Of a stretch of DNA of 64,000 nucleotides, positions 34,651 to 45,100 are shown one piece after another. Within the stretch, counting starts at the first letter, position 1. Every line of letters begins with the position of its first letter. The notes under the pieces were generated by a model, which saw only the letters and a list, made by a program, of their open reading frames with translations, was not told the origin of the DNA and ran no database searches. Location: the NCBI GenBank assembly GCA_963971225.1, contig OZ020268.1, positions 113,614,830 through 113,678,829 of the forward strand, written 5' to 3'. The translations under genes were made by a program, and so were the position numbers. Origin of the DNA: Melieria omissa (Eukaryota > Arthropoda > Insecta > Diptera > Ulidiidae).

Positions 34651-35469
34651 ATTTGTCTTTTTGCTTTTGCTAAGTTTTGTTAATTTTCAGATTTTTAATT
34701 TAGAAAAATATTTTGAAGTAAAAGTGAAGTAAAAGCCTCAGCTTTGCAAATTTTAAGAAAATATTAAAAGCGAAAATGGCCACATCATTTCTTAATCTAT
34801 ATTGAAAGTTTAGCAACTTTTTGGTAACCATGTATTTTTTTAATTTTGTTTACTCAATGGACTAAAAAACAGAAAATTTGTGTTTAAATTTTTTTGTGAA
34901 AAAAGTTTCGACTTTGAGCCGCCATTGCACAGACATTCATTAATTCTTTGACTACTACTTTGAGACTATAAATTTTTTGAATTTTGTCTATGAAACGAAT
35001 CACTTGGTACTGGCGCGAATTTTGCATTAATATGAAACATTTCGTCACCGCAGAAAACGAATGTCGTATGTTGCATTGAATTTAGTAGCACATACGACAA
35101 TCGTTTTCTCAGGAGACGATTTGTTGTTTGAATGTTGAAAATTAAAACCTAAAATTCAATAACACTGTACAACAGCATTTTTGCAACAAAGTAACGACCG
35201 TATATGTCTGAAAGTGGACGTCGTACAAATAATTTTTTCTGAACAAAGTCAAAGTTCAGCACGTCTCAGTTTTTTTAATTTGCTGCGATGTTTAGGACAA
35301 AGTGGTTTGCATTACAAATTTTAATATATTTTGTATGCACACGAACCCCCTTCCGCTTTTCCTTAACTCCCCTTTTTCATATTTCTTGGAAAATATTTTC
35401 ATAAAAAGCATGTATTGAGTAAAATATTAAATAAAATTGTCTTTTTGGGGAAATATATCTCATTAAAAA
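34651..35469. other. Unannotated AT-rich DNA
   Basis: No open frame above 60 codons with a recognisable domain and no transposon termini are seen. Confidence 0.35.
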
Positions 35470-35835
35470 TTAGGAAGAGGGGTCTTTAAACAAAAAGGCT
35501 TTTTCAATATTTTCCCCAAAAAAATAAAAAGCCTCACACACGAAACCTTAATATTTTCATAAATTGCTTGCTCTGCTTGAGAAAAATGTTGAATATTAAA
35601 AAGGAAATATTTTCGAATAGAAAATAGTTCTTTTCATTCCATAGTAAAATTAGGGAGAAGGGTCTTTCAACAAAAAAGCTTTTTCAAAATTTCCCTCAAA
35701 AAATAAAAAGCCTCACACACGAAACCTTAATTTAATACTTTTTTTTATAAATTGCTTGCTCTGCTTGAAATGTTGGGAAAAATTTTGAATATTAAAAAGA
35801 AAATATTTTCCATTAAAAATACATGGTTCATTCCA
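35470..35835. repeat. Tandem duplication, period about 180 bp
   Basis: TTAGGAAGAGGGGTCTTTAA at 35470 recurs in variant form at 35650. Both are followed by the same AAAAAGCCTCACACACGAAA and AAATTGCTTGCTCTGCTTGA phrases. Two imperfect copies are present. Confidence 0.8.
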
Positions 35836-36661
35836 TTCCATAGTCGCTTCCATAGTTCGAAATCTTTTGAATATATAAAGAATGATGAAGAAAAAAAATA
35901 CAGTGAAATAAATAAATTAGATTATTAGTAAAATAAATTAGATTGAATGGAATAAATCAAACCAATAACAAATTAAGCTGTGTTCAAATTTAAAATCAAA
36001 TTTTGTCTTCATAGAAACCAATTGGCCCGTTGCCATCAGACTCCTACCAACTAACATCGTCTCTCAAATTAAATGAATTAATAAATTAAATATTACAAAC
36101 TTATTGTATACAAGTTTCAACACTCTTCATTGAAAGCTAACTCTATGTTTCGGGCCATTTGAGCCTTTTGCTGCCACCTACCTAACCAAACCTGCGGTGC
36201 CTCCATATCAAACTGACTTTAAATGACAAATATGACATTAAATTGCTAAAAGTTAATGAATTTACAAAACCAAATATGAATGTTTGAATTTACATATGTA
36301 AATATTAGTTTAGGCAATCGAAATATTAAACCCTCTCTTTACTTAAGCAAATAAGTGTTTTCCTTGCTTTACCTTCAACTAAATTACGTTTTGGTAGTTT
36401 GTGTTGATTTGATTTAATTTTCGAATTTATTTGCATTAAATTTTAATCAACTAACATCAACAATTTCGTTATAGTATTCCATTTATTTTGCTAAAGTCCT
36501 TTTAAAGCTTTAAATCTCACCAATCGTCAGTCAACTGCGCATTTGCATTACCTTTGCTGCTGATTAATATTTATGAGAAGTCGACAATAATTACTGACAG
36601 ACGGCGAACGGGTGTGACAAGTGCTGTTTCGTCGAGACGTACTAAACAGCTATTTGTGATA
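35836..36661. other. Unannotated AT-rich DNA
   Basis: Nothing recognisable. Confidence 0.3.
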
Positions 36662-36665
36662 TTAA

Positions 36666-37143
36666 CCCTAAGCTGCAAGGTATTAAAAATATGCAATGTT
36701 AACTTTTCATAGTTGGGAACTATTCCATTTGGGATTTTGGAACATTTGATTACTTACGGCATTTTGCAAATAACATTGGAAGTATATAGCGTATGAAAAA
36801 GAGTAAAAAAATAACACGGGTTTCGATTTGGTGAAATAATTTCAGTTTTTGATGGCAATGGCAATATGGCAGTTGCCGCCGCTTAGCTGTTTAGTGCTTT
36901 GAGTTACAAGTATACAGTGAAACCGGACCTATTTTTGACTCTCCGTAGTAGCTAACACTAAAATGTAGATAAAACCGACTTTCCTTTTGGCGCTAGTCTT
37001 TTGAACAGATAATGGAAAATTTAAGCAAAACTTCATCCATTAATTTTTACCATCAAAACTTAACAAGCAACAAGAATGATATGACAAAAATATTTACTTG
37101 TTACAGAAATTATTATTATTAATTTTCATCATGCAACAAAGGG
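36666..37143. mobile_element. Candidate TTAA-flanked (piggyBac-type) MITE, 478 bp
   Basis: TTAA (36662-36665) then CCCTAAGCTGCAAGGT on the left. On the right, TTAA (37144-37147), read inward on minus, is followed by CCCTTTGTTGCATGAT. The ends share CCCT, G, TGCA and G-T positions. The target and CCC ends fit piggyBac; the inverted repeat is imperfect, so this is tentative. Confidence 0.35.
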
Positions 37144-37539
37144 TTAAACGCTACTAGCATTCTTACTTTCGTCAGGTTTCACGATTTTATGCTGCGTCGA
37201 CAAATCGTACACAAGCCGACATTGCTGTCTGTGGCTGACTTTGCCACAGCAATGCGCTGTTGTTGTTGTTGTTGGCTCGTAAAATTCCCAAAATTCCGTA
37301 GCGTATGAAAAGGCGGTGGAGTAGAAAAGAAATGGTAGAAAAATTCCAAGCCGTAGGACCATCATTATTGAGACTTAAGCGCCGTAAATAATCATTGCGT
37401 TAAAATTAGCATTTTATTGCATTGAGTTGTCAGTAACAGACGGAGGGAAAAACATTGTGAGCAAGTTTCACAAGTTGTATTGGTGTAATAACTCATTCGA
37501 GGTTCTCTTTCTTTACTATTTCAAAAGACCTGAGTGAAG

Positions 37540-37960
37540 CATTGACTAGGCTCAAAAAGGGCGCGACTTCTGAGAATTTCCTTGCTAAAGCAAAGAAAAT
37601 ATGATTGAGGATGGAACTCTGCAGATCACGGTGGCACAGGTAGATCTGTGGACCTCTTAAATAGAGGATGTCGGAGTGTGGTTACTGGCATATTGGGAGA
37701 ACACGCAGCCAAATGCTATAGTACCTGCTATCGTAACTATCAAAAGCCGAACACGAAATAAACCATCTTCCACTATCTTTGCGACTGTCCGACTCTATCG
37801 AGAAAAAGGTAGAAGATGCTGGGAAATCCATTCTTAACCGATCTCGAAGGCATAGCGAATTGCTCACTGGATTCTTTCTTTCATTACCCTCTCAAAGTAG
37901 CGGAGTGGCGGAAGGAGCAGATCACTGGTAGGGTTCAGCTCAAAGGTGGTTGAACTGAAC
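37540..37960 (+). pseudogene. Decayed 3' part of an RNase H LINE ORF2
   Basis: Frame-shifted translation gives NFLAKAKK, then GILGEHAAK, then IFHYLCDCPTLSRKR and GNPFLTDLEGIANCSLDS. These match in order the post-RNase H and zinc-knuckle region of the LINE ORF at 23583-24545 (FFAKANTTW, PIGEHAAK, HHYLCACPALSRRR). Several stops and indels make it non-coding. It is directly followed, after about 85 bases of 3' sequence, by the CTAAGA hexamer array, which may have started at this LINE's tail. Confidence 0.75.
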
Positions 37961-38046
37961 ACCAGTGAAACTAAGAAAACTAAAAAAAAAACAAAGAGGG
38001 ACATATCCTATGTATAAACTAATCACATACTGAGCTCCATCAGGGG

Positions 38047-38660
38047 ACTAAGACTAAGACTAAGACTAAGACTAAGACTAAGACTAAGACTAAGACTAAG
38101 ACTAGGACTAAGACTAAGACTAAGACTAAGACTAAGACTAAGACTAAGACTAAGACTAAGACTAAGACTAAGACTAAGACTAAGACTAAGACTAAGACTA
38201 AGACTAAGACTAAGACTAAGACTAAGACTAAGACTAAGACTAAGACTAAGACTAAGACTAAGACTAAGACTAAGACTAAGACTAAGACTAAGACTAAGAC
38301 TAAGACTAAGACTAAGACTAAGACTAAGACTAAGACTAAGACTAAGACTAAGACTAAGACTAAGACTAAGACTAAGACTAAGACTAAGACTAAGACTAAG
38401 ACTAAGACTAAGACTAAGACTAAGACTAAGACTAAGACTAAGACTAAGACTAAGACTAAGACTAAGACTAAGACTAAGACTAAGACTAAGACTAAGACTA
38501 AGACTAAGACTAAGACTAAGACTAAGACTAAGACTAAGACTAAGACTAAGACTAAGACTAAGACTAAGACTAAGACTAAGACTAAGACTAAGACTAAGAC
38601 TAAGACTAAGACTAAGACTAAGACTAAGACTAAGACTAAGACTAAGACTAAGACTAAGAC
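38047..38660. repeat. (CTAAGA)n hexamer array, about 102 copies
   Basis: 614 bp of the ACTAAG hexamer are present with a single visible substitution (a G at about 38105). On minus it reads as an uninterrupted Leu-Val dipeptide frame that is an artefact. The homogeneity points to recent expansion. It lies just downstream of a decayed LINE 3' end. Confidence 0.97.
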
Positions 38661-39755
38661 CGTTTGCTTGTTAAATTTTTGCTTTAAATGTTTCCTCACC
38701 AACAAATGTGCGGTTCACTTTAATTTGCGCAATTGCTGAAATTAAAGCAATTACTATCGTGTGACATTGTGTGCTGCCGCATGCAAAAATGCCGCTTGTA
38801 AAGCTCAATGCAAATAGTTGCCGAGCAACCACTTTCTGGCAAGCGAAGCACACTGCCAAATGGGTCAAGTCACAGCAATGACAACTTTCACTTGTGCCAA
38901 AAATTGCTTTTAATAAATACCATTTTTTTTTAATGAACAGAGAAAACACAGAAACATGGGTAAATGTTATTGTAATGCAAAATGGGCGGGCACAGCAATG
39001 TTGTGGATTTCGCTCTGCTGTGAGGCGACTGCGTGGAGCCGCAACGACCACAGTCACACATTCACACAGCCACGCACACATACAAATATGTTGTATGTTT
39101 TTTTTTCTTAAATGCAAATTTTGACGCAGCACCAGTGATTGCAATTCAAACTCTACTCGATTACAGCAAGTTCTCCATAAATTTGTAAAATATTTCGATA
39201 AATGTTAATCAACGTAATTTTTGCGTAAACCTCTTTGGTCCATGTAGCCCTTTTGTGTTGCTGTGTGTAGCAGCAACAGACTTTAGGACGCATTGACCGT
39301 TTGCCAAAAATTGCCAAATACAGAAATCGAAATTGTTGAAATTCATTTAATTCTCCACTGTTGGTAGTTAAAGTTTCAAATATTTGCAAAGCATACAAAT
39401 TGCAAAGGCAACAATATTTAGGTTTTATAAAAATGTAATTCAGAGTGTATGTAAATATGTAAGCGTTCGTTTGTTTGCTTACATTTACTTGCAATGTTAG
39501 CAAAACAGTTTTAAAAGCATTTTACCTTCTAAGAATTACTGAATATGAACCAAAACGGCGTAAGGGCTCCATATACAAATGAATAAATTCATGCAACAAA
39601 CAAATTCACTGAGTTTAATATTTATGTTTCATATTTATTTTTACATGGCGACTCTGTTTAAAATGAGTACACAAGCATTTTTGCAGTACTTTCTAGTTAA
39701 GGTTAAATTGAAAATTTTTTTCTAATATTTCTAATATTTTGGTTATTGAACATAT
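38661..39755. other. Unannotated DNA
   Basis: Open frames of 76-157 codons on opposite strands (38671-39144, 39153-39503) have no recognisable domain. The first of them borders the hexamer array. Confidence 0.35.
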
Positions 39756-40066
39756 CAGCAAATTGATTGATGTATGAATGGGAAGTTACATGGACAAACA
39801 AAAGAAAAGATATATAGAAAGGCCAACGAATAGATGGACGTAAGAATGGTTGAATGGATGGAAACACGAATGAACAGATGAATGAACGAACGGACAAATG
39901 AATGGCCGATCAGATTAATAGATGAATGGTAGTATTAATAAATGGATGAGTGATGTATGGATTGTGAGATTTATAGAAGAACAGATGGACAGGAGGTGGA
40001 CAGACGTATGGATGACAAACGTATGGATAGATGATTGAATAGTTGGGCCAATAAAGTAAGTGATGC
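39756..40066. repeat. Degenerate GATG/GATA/GAAT tetranucleotide field, left part
   Basis: It is a 4-bp-phased run of ATGGATGAATGAACGGACAG-type words. The minus strand is rich in Cys/Ile/Pro/His codons that are not credible coding. It is interrupted at 40067 by the TTAA MITE and resumes near 40600. Confidence 0.85.
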
Positions 40067-40070
40067 TTAA

Positions 40071-40564
40071 CCCATTGCTGCCGGGTACCAGTTCCGCCCA
40101 TACGATTTTGATACAATTTCATACACAACCTGGAATTGACCCAAAATGATCAGAAACAAAATTTCAGCTTTCTATCTCTGCACTTTGCTGAGATATTTAT
40201 TGGGTATTTTGTATCCATTAAGCAGCAATGGTAGATTTTTTTCATAAGTTTTAAAGTGATCAGCTAAACACGTGAACAAAAGAAGTATTGTTTACAGGTG
40301 ATTTAGGAGGCAGAAATTTGTGAGGTTCTAGGGCCACTACGTTTTACCACATTTTCAACCTCCGGAAAATTCACAATTTTAGGAGTCTGGTAACTCTAGC
40401 TAGATGGCGGAATTTTAGGGTGACCTCCACTAGACTAAGGTGTTCCATCTTTACCCCAACCATCCCTATCAATGATTTTGAGATGTCTCTACCGCGAACT
40501 TTTTTGTGATTTTTTTAAAAAGTCAGTTTTCATGGGTAAAATTTTACCCATTAGGCAGCAATGG
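40071..40564. mobile_element. piggyBac-type MITE, 494 bp, TTAA target duplication
   Basis: It is flanked by TTAA at 40067-40070 and 40565-40568. Ends are CCCATTGCTGCCGGGTA and (minus) CCATTGCTGCCTAATGGGTA, matching over about 16 bases with one offset. An extra internal copy of the end (AAGCAGCAATGG) lies at 40219-40232. It has no coding sequence. TTAA targeting and CCC-type ends indicate piggyBac. It lies inside a tetranucleotide repeat field, whose two parts resume on either side. Confidence 0.82.
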
Positions 40565-40599
40565 TTAAAGGGATAGCCTGAAAAATGCGATTGGAAAAT

Positions 40600-41330
40600 G
40601 AATGGTAATACAAATGATAGGATAGACTGAAGAATTCACGATCAGATGCATGGATGGATAGTTAATAGGTGGAACAGGTGGACGTACAAATATATAGTCT
40701 GATAAAATTATGGATGGGCAGGCAAACTATTGGACCCTTGAAGTGGATGAACCTATGGGCAAACGAAACGATATGTAAAAAGATAAATGCAGACAGACAG
40801 ACACTCATATGAACAGATAGATGGATGAGCACAGTAAAGAGTGGACAACGGACGAGCAAATGGACGGATGGGAGAATGAACAGGCGAACATACAGACATA
40901 CGGATAAATCAGATGTATGGACGTGTAGATGAACGAAAGGGCAGGTGGAAAGGCAAATAAACTGATAGGCGGACAGACAGATGACCAGTGAAACAGGCAG
41001 ACAGATTGATAATGGAATGAGCAGAAAAACAGATAGATGGATAGATGGATTGAAGCATAGATGGATGGATAGATAAATGTATGGACCAGAAAACAAATGG
41101 CTGAATGGATAGATAGTTGGATTGGATAGTCAGGCGAATATATGGACCTACGGATCGATCAGATGGACTGACGTAAGGGCAGAAAAATGAATGAAAAGAT
41201 AGATTTACAGTCAAGTAAGTAGACAGATGGATGGATGGATTGAATAGTAGGATGGATTGAATGACAGTTGGACGGATAGCTAAACAAGTAAACGAATTGA
41301 TGAACAGATGACATACGAATAGTTATAGTT
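40600..41330. repeat. Degenerate GATG/GATA/ACAG tetranucleotide field, right part
   Basis: Four-base-phased words (GGATGGATAGATG, GACAGACAGACA, GAATGAAC) continue for about 700 bp. The best-ordered stretches lie at 40790-40805 and 41033-41075. Apparent minus-strand frames (144 and 101 codons) are repeat artefacts. Confidence 0.85.
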
Positions 41331-41617
41331 CATATAGTTTATTCTGAATAATAAACCTCTTAAAAGCAGTGTTGGCAGATAATGACTTTATTCTAATCTT
41401 GAAAAGGGCTGACATTTTTTTTCAAATATTTTAAAAAATCTCCCAACAACCCTTTTACATTTTTTTTCATTATAAACTAAGGACTTAAAATTATCATAAA
41501 CAAAAACTATATTTAAAAATAACTTAACAACTTAGCATAAGCAAAACATACTTGTGTGAAAAATGAGATCAGTATGAAATTGGCGTTTGCAAACTTCCTT
41601 CATTTATTGTTGTACTA

Positions 41618-41852
41618 CAGTGGTGTCTGGATATAGTGAACTAATTATTGCAAGGCCTGTTCACAGTATTGAGGTTGTTCACTATATCAAGGTGAACATT
41701 TTTGTTCAAAAACTCGTTTTATTTGCTCAAAAAACACTTTTTGTTTTTGGCTTAAAAATGTTCTTCCATATTTAGAGGCTCGATGTCAAAATTTGGGTGT
41801 TCCGATATAGGTGTTCACTATATAGGGGGTTCACTATACTCAGACACGACTG
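41618..41852. mobile_element. pogo/Tc1-type MITE, 235 bp
   Basis: Ends are CAGTGGTGTCTGGATATAG and, on minus, CAGTCGTGTCTGAGTATAG, followed on both sides by TGAA. The left flank is TA, the right TG, so the target was probably TA with one later change. Additional TTCACTATAT and TTCACTATAT-like phrases repeat inside. The CAGT start and TA target suggest the pogo group. Non-coding. Confidence 0.72.
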
Positions 41853-41879
41853 TGTCTACTTTGAAGCATAATTTATTAA

Positions 41880-42140
41880 TTAAACACTTAAGCTTTCAAT
41901 ATTCAAGACTTTAGCGCCTCTAATGATGTCAAATGTATCATCATCAAAATCTACTAAACTTTCTCCTGAAATATTTTTATTCTCAAAAATTCTCCTAAAA
42001 GGCCAAGAATCTTCTAAATTCAAGAGGAAATCTTCTGGTCTGGCAACACCGCCTAAAAGTATATTGCCATAAGTGATTCTCAAGATATCTTTTGCTCTTA
42101 GAATGAAGCTTACACTGATTTGTCCGATATCTTCAAACAT
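41880..42140 (-). CDS. Unrecognised 86-codon open frame
   Basis: Between the pogo-type MITE and AT-rich DNA lies an open frame beginning MFEDIGQISVSFILRAKDIL. It has balanced, soluble-looking composition and an acidic run (DFDDDTFD) near the C-terminus. No domain is recognised. Its composition looks more protein-like than other frames in the window, but there is no start context, splice structure or neighbour to support it. It could be a small gene, an exon, or a fragment of a retrocopy or transposon. I see no poly(A) or target duplication. Confidence 0.3.
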   Translation of the reverse strand: MFEDIGQISVSFILRAKDILRITYGNILLGGVARPEDFLLNLEDSWPFRRIFENKNISGESLVDFDDDTFDIIRGAKVLNIESLSV

Positions 42141-42143
42141 CAA

Positions 42144-45100
42144 CTATGCTTAAAGTTTACCATAGCTTAACTCTCGCTGTTAGTTGTTCCAAATATCCAA
42201 ACTTGAAGAAGAAGTTTCACTGTTAAAAATTTGGCCGAATCTTTTTACTGTCAAAATTAAAGTCGTTGAATTTTTTATTATCGATTTTGATTTTTATTTT
42301 TTATAATAATTTATTTCCATTATATCGTAACACAGATTAATTCCACTAAAAAATAAAAATAAAAACCAAATAATCACACTTCACCATTCGCCATATGTGG
42401 CGAATCATTAAACTGAATTGTAAGAATTGTTTTTTTTGCAATTTCTCAATTTTCCCGATTCGTGCTTCATTGCTGGCCGTGTGGAAGTTACGCGATAGCG
42501 CGCAGCTCGCCGATAGTGTTGCTAATCAGAAAGAAACACAACACACGGCCAGCAGCAAGCACCGCGAGCGCACTACGTAACGATGCAAGCACCCACCAGC
42601 TGCGCTCGTGGAGAATGCCAAAAGTTGGCTGACTGCATTCGCCAGTGCACTCGCTCCGCCATCTCCGTGCCTCGCCTCGCCTCGTTGCAAAGTAGCGCGC
42701 GTAATTAATGGCCACGTTTGTTGTTGGCGGTGCAAAAGGGCAAAAGTAAAAAGGGCGGAAAGTTTTCACGCAGCGTGCAGCATTGCAGGTAGCGTTGCAC
42801 ACAGTGGCAACGCCATTATGACGGCCAGCTGGCCGCCGCTCTTCATCTGCTTAATGGAATGCCGACTATTAAGAAATTGAGCACGTCCGTATGTGCGCGT
42901 TTATGCGCCGGCGGCGAGGCGCACTGTGAATTGGCTTATGCCATTTGTTAAGTGAGGAAATGGCGAATAATTGAAGTTTACTGCGATGTTGGCATAATAA
43001 ACACATGAAAAATGCACCACGGGCGAATGATTGTGGAAATTTTGGAATTTAGGAATTTTTGTAAAATTTAAATTTATTCTTCGCACATACACGCGGCACG
43101 TCTATTTTGTGCGAACTGGAATACATACTTACATACGTTAGTTATTTACGATGATAGTTGAGAAGGAATTTTTGATGAATGATGGACGGGAAAGTACTGT
43201 GTAGTTGGGTGGATTAAAAATTAAAAAAAAAATTCCTACATACTAAGGACTAACATACTATGCCTCTATGATCACTCAAACAATTTTTCTAGGCTGGGTC
43301 AAGTTTAGGTAATTGTGACAAGTAGAACAGTAACTAGTAGCCAAAGGATCAATTGGAAAGGGGACAAATTTATTATTATTTTGGTTCCCATATGCTACCG
43401 GTTTTTTATTCTTGATTTCATAATAGTCCTCATTGAAAAAAAAGGCCTTCTCCATTGTGATAAACGTAACTTGAATGCATTGAGTTATAGAAAATCGATC
43501 CAAACTAACTGAGAGCGCGCAATCTGTTTTACTGCTCTCTCTTATCTACAGCTGAGAATTTACAAAACTCAAATTGGATCACACTTTATATTCCACTAGG
43601 CGCAACGACCTTAACAAGACCTACAAAAAAATGTCCGCTGTGTGTCTGAGCGGCACGAAAACTCATTATCGTAACACGTTCGTGCGCTTCAGCTCACTTT
43701 GCTGCCAACACTGCTGCCCAATTCGCTCCTACTAAATATTTCTATCTACGAAATGTACTCACAAATTCTATATTTTTGTGCTTCACATTTTTACAGGCTC
43801 GTAAAATAAATTCGCCATTAAAAAGTTTTTGCACCTGATTCAGTGGCCGCTGCACAGGTCGGTCGCCGAGCGTTGCGCATCACTTGTCGCCAACATTCTC
43901 GCTGCATATTTAAAAATCATAAATTTCTGGCAACGTGCCAAGTGTGCGCGCAGACAGCGACCCACACATCCAAAGCCATATCGGGACATGAATCCCAACG
44001 TCGCAGTCGCTGTCGTTGGTAATATTTTCACGTCGAAACTGTCACAAGTTGGCTTTCGGCTGGGCGTTGGTGCTGGCACAGTGCCCAGCCAGTCACCCGC
44101 ATTACAATAGCAAAGCCAATCCAACTTGCAGTTCAACGTTCGTTGGCCACGCCCTTTTGTGCGCCCAAGTGCTGTCGCATAATCCGAATTCTGTTAGTTG
44201 CGAGCATCAACGTTGGCTTCGGTCTATCAACGTTGGCAACGCACTTGGGACGAACTGCTGTCAGGTCGGCTTAACGCTCGAATTGTGTCGCGTCTAAGCG
44301 GTCACCCGGCAGCTTTAAATTGTAAGCCTTTTCACATTTTAATTGGCTGCAGCAACAACTGTCACAAAAAACTCTTTTGCGCTCTATGACACTTTCTTTC
44401 CGCCTTCCATGCATTCCACCAGCTGTCCGCTGAGTGGCAGCCGAATCTAAATTTCATGCGCTCCATCCGCCCAAACTGCATAACTAATGCTCAAGTTGGA
44501 ATTTAATTAAGCCGGCCGCTGCAATGCTTGAGTATGTATATGTGTATGTGTGTGTGTGTATAGTAGAAATAATGAAAGCGCTTAGCTGTCTGCTGCCTAA
44601 GAAAGTTGCAGAAATGCATCAAGAACTTTAGAGCAACGAAAGAGCTGTCCGAACGGTTCAACTAAGCAAAAAACGCGGCAACGCCCAAAAGCACTCAAGT
44701 GTAAGTAAGCTTCAAAATAATTGCTGAGACTGAAGAATTTTGTCTTTGAAACAAAATTTTTGTGTTAATTTAATTTGCAGTTTTTAATGCTCACATTTTT
44801 ATTTGCCTGATGAGTTTACTAGGATATGCTCCAAACTTTCTCAATAGCTACGATTTTAAGTAAGCAAGCAATTATACATTTGCCTAATAACAATTTCTGG
44901 GTAAAGGTGCTTCCCTGATGAATCTACAGAAGAAGCTGCTTGTCACTGAGCTGCAAAAGGATCAATGAAGTTTTTTAACTATGGCAAGACACCCAGTTAA
45001 CATTGGTACGTAAGTCAAAAAACAAAGAGAAGTTTCACAGACTTCATATTGCTGACCCCAGCTACATGGATGGATGGATGGATGGATGTGAAGGGAGCCG

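Noticed and set aside
38047..38660. Interstitial telomere repeat
   Set aside because: The hexamer on minus is TTAGTC, not the TTAGG of most insects, and true flies lack TTAGG telomeres.
38040..38705. 221-codon minus-strand frame of Leu-Val repeats
   Set aside because: It is the direct translation of the CTAAGA hexamer array.
40662..41214. 144- and 101-codon minus-strand frames rich in Cys, Ile, Leu, Ser and His
   Set aside because: Both are translations of the tetranucleotide repeat field.
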